From Sulfuracidifex tepidarius (GTDB lineage Archaea; Thermoproteota; Thermoprotei_A; Sulfolobales; Sulfolobaceae): a stretch of DNA of 64,000 nucleotides. Numbering within the stretch: position 1 is the first letter of the stretch; each line of letters opens with the position of its first letter. This document shows, piece after piece, positions 57,827 to 64,000 of this stretch. Position numbers and translations under genes: made by a program. The DNA lies in the NCBI RefSeq assembly GCF_008326425.1, contig NZ_AP018929.1, positions 572,875 through 636,874 on the forward strand, in the 5' to 3' direction. The notes under the pieces were generated by a model. The model saw only the letters and a list, made by a program, of their open reading frames with translations. It ran no database searches and had not been told where the DNA came from.

Positions 57827-58945
57827 ATGACAAAACTTTTCCCTTACTTGGTTCTCCTCTTCACGATAGGTTTCGGCTGGTTTTTGATCTCTCCTTTAGT
57901 ACCTATCCTGTCAGCCGACTTCCACGTGAGCGTTCCCTCAGTTATCCTTCTCATCTCACTGTACGGTTACTCAGTGGTCTTAGTGGGACTGTTAGCGGGT
58001 TACATATCAGCAAGATTCACAGTGAGGGACGTACTCATAGCGTCTTCTGTCTTCACTTTTGTAGGGCTTACCTTGAGAATATTCTTCCTCCACGACTTCC
58101 TCCCGTTCTTCATCACGCAGACGTTGGCGGCGGTGGGTTACCCCCTAGCGATAGCTCCCGTAGGGGCTGTGGCGTCCTCCTTCAAGAACCAGAGGTCTGT
58201 GACGGGATTGAGCGTGGGGGTCCTCTTCATAGGCATGGGAGCGGGGAGCTTCATCTCTCCTTTGCTTCTAGCCTTCGGGATACAGGGAGATCTAGGGTCA
58301 GCAGCTGTGCTGTCTCTGATCTCCCTGGCGCTAGTTTTAGCGTTCACAGGGGACTACCCTAAGAACTACACTAGGAACTTGAAGGGATCGTTCTCTCCTC
58401 CAATGGTGAGGAACTGGTACGTTGGTTTGGTGATAGCTACGTTCTCCGTGTTCTTCGGCGGAGTTGCGTCTGCTCTCTTAAGTGTACACCATGTGACCAA
58501 CGCTGTCTCCCTCGGGGGTCTACTGGGAGGCCTCTCCTTCGTGGGGTCCGGACTAGGGGCTGCCGTGCTCCTTCCTGTCTTCGAAGTGAAGGGGCTAGTG
58601 AGGGGCGGGACTATGCTCAGCGCGACCCTAGCGTTCGTGTTCGCTGTCGTTATAAGCTATTCACTCCTTTTCGCACCTGAGAGCGTGGTGTTGGGAGCGT
58701 CCTACTTCCTTTACGGGTTCTTCGGCAACGCCCTCTGGTCGTTAGCTTTGTCTTCTGTGGTCAAGTACGTGAAGTACCCTACCCTCAGCGGGTTCGCCAC
58801 TTCCATGTACAGCGTCGTGAGTAACTTGGGCGTAGCGTTGATCCCTTCTTATCTCACCTCTGTGTTCCTCTCCTTGCCGTTGGTAGGGTTAGCAGTTGTT
58901 GGGGTGATGCAGTTGGTCGCTCTTGTGATAGCTCGGTGGTTATAG
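57827..58945 (+). CDS. Major facilitator superfamily transporter
   Basis: The 372-residue protein has about eleven to twelve helices. It begins KLFPYLVLLFTIGFGWFLIS, and loop 2-3 reads GYISARFTVRDVLIASS, the position of the MFS GxxxDR motif. The second half repeats the pattern (LLGGLSFVGSGLGAAVLLPV). It is short for the superfamily (usually 400+), with minimal termini. It is intact, unlike its paralogue at 4226-5345, with which it shares most residues. Substrate unknown. It is GC-richer than the window average. Confidence 0.9.
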   Translation: MTKLFPYLVLLFTIGFGWFLISPLVPILSADFHVSVPSVILLISLYGYSVVLVGLLAGYISARFTVRDVLIASSVFTFVGLTLRIFFLHDFLPFFITQTLAAVGYPLAIAPVGAVASSFKNQRSVTGLSVGVLFIGMGAGSFISPLLLAFGIQGDLGSAAVLSLISLALVLAFTGDYPKNYTRNLKGSFSPPMVRNWYVGLVIATFSVFFGGVASALLSVHHVTNAVSLGGLLGGLSFVGSGLGAAVLLPVFEVKGLVRGGTMLSATLAFVFAVVISYSLLFAPESVVLGASYFLYGFFGNALWSLALSSVVKYVKYPTLSGFATSMYSVVSNLGVALIPSYLTSVFLSLPLVGLAVVGVMQLVALVIARWL

Positions 58946-59426
58946 AGAAGATTTTCCTTAGATATGGCGACCCTTCCCTTTTTCTATATCTTTCTGTCTC
59001 TCTTATTCATTTATTTTTTCCTTTTCTTGTTCTCCTATAAATGGAGAAATACTTTCTCTATATCTGCGCCATATATAGCGCCTCATCTATCAGGACTAGC
59101 GGAAAAACGTGTATCAGTTTACGGGAATTCCTGAGGCATAAATGTTTTCATCTTGTAGAGTCATAAAAAGCAAATTTTATCTATTTTGTATTGAGGAGAT
59201 CTTCGAACCTATAGCTAATTATTTAATCTCTATCACGTCACTATTAAGTTGTTTTTAAGGTCGCGTAACTCTACAAGGGTTTTCCGATAGAAGCCAAACA
59301 TGTCCTCCTTGACCCTCATCATTCACCTTCCTAAAAAGTAAGCAGGGAAAAGTAGTTATCCCCGTGACGTTTACGTCTCCCTAGGGACGAGCTCGATGAT
59401 CACTGACGCATCTACAGGGAGAAGGC
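58946..59426. other. Intergenic, no supported gene
   Basis: T-rich terminator-like sequence follows the MFS stop (TTTTTTCCTTTTCTTG region). The rest shows no coding character. Confidence 0.45.
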
Positions 59427-59738
59427 GTGAACTACCCCGCCCTTACGGACGGGGCATCCCCACCTCACGATGGAGATTTCCTGCTTCTCAGAGGAACCTC
59501 GATCCCCCTTCATCCACAGCGGAGGTTCCATCGAACGGAACCGTTCTCTGATGCACCGTGTGGAAGAGGGGTTACGGAGGGTTCCTCTCCACAAGCGTAA
59601 GTTCCCCCAGTCCCGAGGGTAGGACCTAGCTCTTACAGCCGAGGTCTGGGAGATAGCGCGATTTTTAGTATAAAAACGTTTCTATAAGGGGGCTATCCCC
59701 TCCCTGACGGAAGGGGTCTTCCGCCCCCTCAACCCCCG
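59427..59738 (-). mobile_element. tnpB-less IS605-type element (copy 3)
   Basis: This ~312-bp element is near-identical to copy 1 over most of its length. On the minus strand it has the left-end compound hairpin (GGGGGCGGAAGACCCC...), a ~240-bp scaffold region with the same TnpB-C-terminus-like reading, the GCCCCGTCCGTAAGGGCGGGG hairpin and TTCAC end. Small indels relative to copy 1 occur in both. There is no transposase. The sequence abutting the right end differs between copies. Confidence 0.75.
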
Positions 59739-59782
59739 TTAAGTTAAATTGCAAGTTCCGGTTATTGGTCCTCCATCTCGAA

Positions 59783-60139
59783 CTAGTCAGAACGGTCCAC
59801 CGGCAAGCCGAGGAAACCTTCTCCTCTTCCCCAGACTTTCCTTGCCCCCTTCATGAGCTTGTGTCCTTCCTTCTCCTCAGGAGATATGACCACGAAGTCT
59901 ACGTCCCCCCTTATGAAAGGAGATATTGCCTCCATCCTTTCAATTATTCCTACGTCTTTCATCCCGTCTACGACGAAAATAAGGTCTATGTCGCTTGTGT
60001 CCTTGTAATCACCCCTAGCCCTAGATCCGAACACGTACACTTCCCTGAGGGGAAATCTCTCATTCAACCGGTAAACCGTGTCCCTGACGAGTTCCTCCAT
60101 TCTCTTCTGACTCTCTATTGCAGACTTTGATTTAACCAT
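59783..60139 (-). CDS. Minimal nucleotidyltransferase (MNT)
   Basis: The 118-residue protein of the Pol-beta superfamily has GSRARGD followed by SDIDLIFVVD and a later acidic residue in GDVDFVVIS. Together these give the three catalytic Asp positions. It overlaps the upstream HEPN gene by 25 bases. Such pairs are toxin-antitoxin modules in several prokaryotes, the MNT partner modifying or masking the HEPN protein. The C-terminal ~20 residues (EGHKLMKGARKVWGRGEGFL) are basic. Confidence 0.88.
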   Translation of the reverse strand: MVKSKSAIESQKRMEELVRDTVYRLNERFPLREVYVFGSRARGDYKDTSDIDLIFVVDGMKDVGIIERMEAISPFIRGDVDFVVISPEEKEGHKLMKGARKVWGRGEGFLGLPVDRSD

Positions 60140-60507
60140 TCTAACACCTCCTTACAACTCCTCATGATACGCTCGCTGGTCTCCACGTCATATATCCTAG
60201 AAGGAAGAGAGTCTGACACGTCGGGATACCTGCTCAGTGTATAGTGCGGTAAAATCTGGTTCACGGCCTTCTCCACACGAGTCGGAACTTGAATACCTAA
60301 GTCCGTTTCTATCATCTCGAGCAAATCCGAGAGCGAGTGTGTCTTACCAGGGTCTTTTCGTCCCTTGATTAGTAAGGCCTTAAGTCCTTTTTCCACGCTC
60401 TGGTGGCAAAAGAACACAGAAGCATAATACCTACCGTTTTCATGGAGGATTTCGGCTGTCTTTAAGTCCTCTTTAGCCTGAACCATCCACTTCTTGTACT
60501 CCTCCAT
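60115..60507 (-). CDS. HEPN-domain protein
   Basis: The 130-residue all-helical protein has the HEPN core WMVQAKEDLKTAEIL, FFCHQSVEKGLKALLI, and the SRYPDVSD motif in the second half, as in PF05168-type HEPN proteins. The RX4HXY ribonuclease motif of HepT toxins is not evident, so RNase activity is uncertain. It is first in a two-gene operon with the nucleotidyltransferase. Confidence 0.88.
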   Translation of the reverse strand: MEEYKKWMVQAKEDLKTAEILHENGRYYASVFFCHQSVEKGLKALLIKGRKDPGKTHSLSDLLEMIETDLGIQVPTRVEKAVNQILPHYTLSRYPDVSDSLPSRIYDVETSERIMRSCKEVLEWLNQSLQ

Positions 60508-60647
60508 AAGAGAAGGTTAGTAGACTTTTCTATTAAGTTTTAGGATGTCTTGTGTAACACTTCAGTTCCTTTAAACCAATTTCTATCCCACGTTACGCTT
60601 GTTCAGACTTTAAAGATCAAGGGGGCCCCATTCAGTATTGAGGTATG

Positions 60648-60776
60648 AGGCTAGCCGCATCCCTTCACGAAGCGTTAGGTCATTTGCTCCAGACATGGAG
60701 CGTAGGGGTCTCTTAGTGCCACCGTTAAGATCAAGAATCATCTGCAGACCTGAAATTTAATCTTGTCTTTTAAGAA
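60648..60776 (+). pseudogene. Decayed tail of the same mobile gene as in sfsA
   Basis: The plus strand reads MRLAASLHEALGHLLQTWSV then stops and shifts, ending RIICRPEI and NLVF codons with TAA at about 60776. The last ~35 bases match the insert end at 22241-22271. Parent gene unidentified. Confidence 0.5.
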
Positions 60777-61059
60777 CGAAATACAATGAATTTATTTGAT
60801 CTATCTTTGCTATAATTACAATTCTCAATGGGAACCTGAATAGCCATCATCGGCTCTTTCCTTTTTCCTTCCAGAGACCTTAGCTACCAAAACATTTGAA
60901 AAACATTACTGTATTAGATAAAATGTAACGTACATTCTCTGGAAGTGATGTGACAATATTTTAGATAAGATTATTATTTTTTATGTGTGTATATATATAA
61001 AAATATATATATCCTTCTTAATAAGTTAAATAATTAAAAATAAATATAAGATGTCACTA
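60777..61059. other. Intergenic, AT-rich
   Basis: TATATATA runs near 60990-61012. No coding sequence is seen. Confidence 0.4.
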
Positions 61060-62474
61060 TTATTTGTTGCTCATCAGCCTCCTCTTTTTTATTAACTGAG
61101 TAAAGATGATATATCCTATCGCAAACGGTACGAATATCCAAAAGAGTACGTCTACCACTTCCAGTGGGGCACTGTAGTAAAAGACGGGAACAGTTGGGGA
61201 AAGGAACTCCTTAGCGTAGTGCTCCATGAAGGCTAAAGGAGCGTAGAACTCGAGGTAGTATTCGTTCTTACTTACATGTATCGTATTAGGTAGGATGAAG
61301 AACAGCACTGGTTCTATGAAGAAGAATATGAATGCGGAGATAGATATTCCCAGGAAGACCGCTGAGCTCTTTACGGAACTCCCTATCAGGAATAACAGGG
61401 AGTAATAAGCTAAAAGAGATAACGAGAGCCCAAGGAACATGAAAAGGGTGGGCGTGAGCTCCATGGAGGTCCCGGTGAGGAAGACCAAAGTGAGAGAGGA
61501 CGTGATCAGAAAGACGCCTGAGAGGATAAAAACGATCATGGCTCCGCTCAAGAACTTGTTGACGAATATCTCCTCCCTAGTGACGGGTTTTGAGAGAAGG
61601 AACTCGAGGGCTCCCGTCCCTTTCGGCTTAGCTAAGAGGGAATAGACCAAGTAAATGACGACCATGAGGAAGGGCACCAGCTAGGAATATGACAAGTCCT
61701 CGAACTCTCTTAGCTCGTCTATAGAGATCGTTAATCCAGATGTGACGTTCTCACTCGTCTCTGAAGTGATTGAGTTGTCTACATGAGGTGATTTAGATAA
61801 GAAATGAAAGACGAGGGTTGAAGTGTGGTCTTTCACTTTTATTATGTATGATTTGATACCCTCGCTCTGGTTACCCATGAGAGTCTCGAGAGACGAGGTT
61901 TCTCCTTGCTCAGAGTGTACGTAGTTAGTCACGTCATAACTCAGCGAAGCTTGGTGCAAAGTTGAAACGTAAAGCTTTACGCTCCCGTTAGAGAAGTAAT
62001 TAGACACGAGAAATGAGGGAGATGGACTTGTGCTTATGTGAAGAGAAGGTACATTCGTGTACGGTGATGAATAATAGAAAATCACATTTCCTAGTAGAGT
62101 CGCATCGACGTTTTGGTCGCCCTCCTGGTGAATTACCAATGTGTATCCCATTTCCTTATACGTGAAGCTCAGAGACACCTCCCCGGACGAGTTGGTGTTC
62201 CTGAGGTTATCTCGCTCCCGTTGAAGTTCACCGCTGAAATCTCCACGTCTGGGGCCGGGTCTCCGTTCGGTCGTATGGCCATGACAACGAGGTTAACGTG
62301 GTCTCCTTGGACCTGAGAGAAGCCTATCACGGAGTACTTGTAATCCACTTGGGAGCCGACGTACTGGGCTGTGTAATAACCCATTCCGACTCCAACTATA
62401 GCGAAGAGAACCAAGAGGAGGAGAGTGGAGACCCTCAGGAGACTCCTCTTGAATTCGAACGTCAATCTCCTCAT
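61060..62474 (-). pseudogene. ABC-2 type transporter permease, broken in two places
   Basis: The first segment (62474 to about 62175) has an N-terminal helix (LRVSTLLLLVLFAIVGVGMG) and the start of an extracellular beta domain (YVGSQVDYKYSVIGFSQVQG). A one-base shift near 62180-62200 changes frame. The domain continues to an in-frame TAG at 61681-61683. After it the same frame continues as a five-helix permease part beginning VPFLMVVIYLVYSLLAKPKG then FLLSKPVTREEIFVNKF, an ABC-2 hallmark. The whole gene would encode about 470 residues. An ATPase remnant overlaps its start. Confidence 0.8.
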
Positions 62475-62560
62475 TTTTTCATGTAACCTATGTTGTCAAA
62501 TCTCTTCCCGAGCTCCTTCGTTTCCCCGGTCCTCTCAACCATCCACCAGATAGAGACGTG
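62471..62560 (-). pseudogene. C-terminal remnant of an ABC transporter ATPase
   Basis: The minus strand gives WWMVERTGETKELGKRFDNI then GYMKK and a stop that overlaps the permease start (ATGA). Position and overlap are those of the ATPase partner of an ABC-2 exporter. The catalytic part is gone. The call rests on context more than on sequence. Confidence 0.45.
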
Positions 62561-64000
62561 TTAATGTCATTGCCTCGACGCTCTTCATGCCCACGTCCTA
62601 ACGTAAAATGCAGGCTGAGATCTCCTCCACAATACATATCCGCGACACTACTGTAGCTACACAAGGGAGTCTTATGCCTACCGCCATCACGTTACACCTT
62701 CAGCTGAACCGCCTTCCTTGGGTTGAAAACTGTTTCAAGCAAAGTATATCTCCTGTAACGTTCACTGTCGCTAAAACCTCACACTTTCCAACCACATGCG
62801 TCCACTCACGATCCATAACTTTGAAACAGTGAGGAGATATACCTACATTTTCACCTTGGATCATTAGTTTTTTGCAGATAGTTAGGTTAAATACTTTTTC
62901 CAAAGTGAGACATTGTGGATCTCTAACTACACAAAAATTATAGCTGAAGGCAATGTGATAATATTTATGAAGAAGGGAAGCACTCATGACCGGAGGAGTG
63001 TTCTCTTGCGCTCATCTTATTCAACAAGATGTAGTAAAAATATTAGAATAAGACGGAAATGCTTCCTTGAGAAGCAAGTACAAGTGGACATGGTGACTGA
63101 GTGAATCCTATGTTTCCTTCACGTGTTTACACTGGTGGGATCATCACGAGATGGACATGCTAAGACGAAGTATAAAACCGAGTCAGTTATACACCTTCCT
63201 ACCTTCACGTCTGGGGACTCCTCGTAGCGTTTGAGAGGACTAAGATCATCGAATCATCAGGCTACTTCATGGTGAAGAAGGGAGTGAAGTGCATGGACAG
63301 ATATCTGAGGACGAGATAGAGGTCTAGCCGAAGGCACGAGGATAGGCGTTACGGAATAGTAATGCGTTGTCGCGGGGTCGGGAAGAAGAGGGTTCCTGCT
63401 TCCTCAAGGTTAAGTAGTGATGAAGTAGACGAGTCTAGGACGGTCAAAGTTGACGTGACCACGAAGCAGATGAGGTCAATTGTGGGAAACAGTCAGGGAA
63501 CTCCAATATGAGGCACACGACCAGTTGACGACTATATCATACTGCTTTAACGAGATAAGATGAAATAGACGTGGCCGTCTACCTAAGAACCACGCGAGTA
63601 GAGTGAACCATACAGTACCACTCGACCCGTGGGTTCATGAGAATGGATATCAGGTTAGGCAGAGAAATGATCAGGTTGAGGTATATCGTCAGGCCACTCT
63701 TCTCAGCTATTAAAAAGGTAAGTCAATGAGGACAAAGACAATCCAGTTAGGTTAAGGACTCTGTGCTTAGTCAGGTTATACGCTAGATATCGCACAACGC
63801 CCCGACCTAGTGGGGAGACGGAAATCATAACCCGACCTAGATAAGCAGAATTAGTTAATAAAAAACATTCTCTTTTTTTATTTATTTATTTATATATATA
63901 TACTGTATTACTTTATATATATATATACTGTATTACTCGAGCGAAATGATTTAAGGTGATCTATCAAGCTGATGAGTTTCTTTTAAATATATATATAGAT
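62561..64000. other. Decayed sequence without intact gene
   Basis: Short coding-like stretches occur, for example FERTKIIESSGYFMVKKGVK followed by CMDRYLRTR at about 63230-63318 on the plus strand. None exceeds ~60 codons with coding character. This resembles the remains of one or more mobile elements. Confidence 0.4.
63890..63937. repeat. Tandem AT repeat (two units)
   Basis: TATATATATATACTGTATTA is present twice in succession (about 63892-63911 and 63916-63937), preceded by TTTATTTATTTA. It may be a simple-sequence expansion. Confidence 0.7.

Noticed and set aside
59765-60130. 121-codon plus-strand frame opposite the nucleotidyltransferase
   Set aside because: Shadow of the minus-strand MNT gene, which has clear catalytic motifs.
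1-64000. Search for tRNA and rRNA genes
   Set aside because: No GGTTCRAATCC arm paired with a plausible acceptor stem and no rRNA core sequences were noticed on either strand. A covariance search would be needed to exclude a tRNA with intron.

Overview
The window looks like an accessory, repeat-rich stretch of a thermoacidophilic archaeal chromosome of the order Sulfolobales (Acidianus / Metallosphaera / Sulfuracidifex type). The signs are a rusticyanin-like blue copper protein, a divergent cytochrome bd oxidase, a sulfide:quinone-reductase-like flavoprotein, a thermopsin-family protease, a eukaryote-type Ser/Thr kinase, TATA/BRE-like promoters with many near-leaderless genes, TTG/GTG starts, and CRISPR repeats with the GAAAG/GAAAC 3' handles usual in this order. 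No rRNA or tRNA gene was recognised. The genus is an inference.

Layout. 1-12 kb: a copper protein pair, a coiled-coil PD-(D/E)XK protein, a dead MFS gene, an ABM-domain protein, two small unknowns and the bd oxidase pair (cydA-like plus a second subunit). 12-22 kb: a YVTN-type propeller protein, a membrane-anchored kinase, an SQR-like flavoprotein, a decayed DUF4097-like adhesin and a membrane-anchored thermopsin homologue. 22-30 kb: a disrupted sfsA, an IS256-family element with 8-bp target duplication, a DUF488 protein, and a complete ECF transporter operon (S component, fused double ATPase, T component) whose first gene is a propeller protein truncated by a tnpB-less IS605-type element. 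That same element truncates a remnant of a type I-D cas operon (csc2/cas7d and probably the cas10d 3' end), which lies next to an 8-repeat CRISPR array. 31-39 kb: decayed transposon and surface-protein genes, a zinc-ribbon AAA+ ATPase between long inverted repeats, and a winged-helix regulator knocked out of frame by a 23-bp tandem duplication.

39.5-53.8 kb is the most unusual part. A small 30-bp-repeat CRISPR array ends abruptly inside a repeat. About 5.1 kb of recombining secreted and membrane protein cassettes follow (shared signal-peptide ends, a PIPYPGP motif, a Ser/Thr stalk protein, a small 3-4 TM protein and a 548-bp direct repeat). The block then ends in a second, solitary repeat fragment in the same orientation, and the genes at both junctions are truncated. 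After a dead acylaminoacyl-peptidase gene comes a very large array of the same repeat family (about 85 repeats) transcribed on the minus strand, with a palindrome-bearing leader at 53.5-53.7 kb.

54-64 kb: a membrane protein, a second copy of the coiled-coil nuclease + MFS module with the opposite gene intact (nuclease broken, MFS whole), another tnpB-less element, a HEPN/nucleotidyltransferase pair, a dead ABC-2 permease, and about 1.4 kb of decayed sequence. Pseudogenes are frequent throughout, as expected of a genomic-plasticity zone. Many frameshifts are single-base and could be real or consensus errors.
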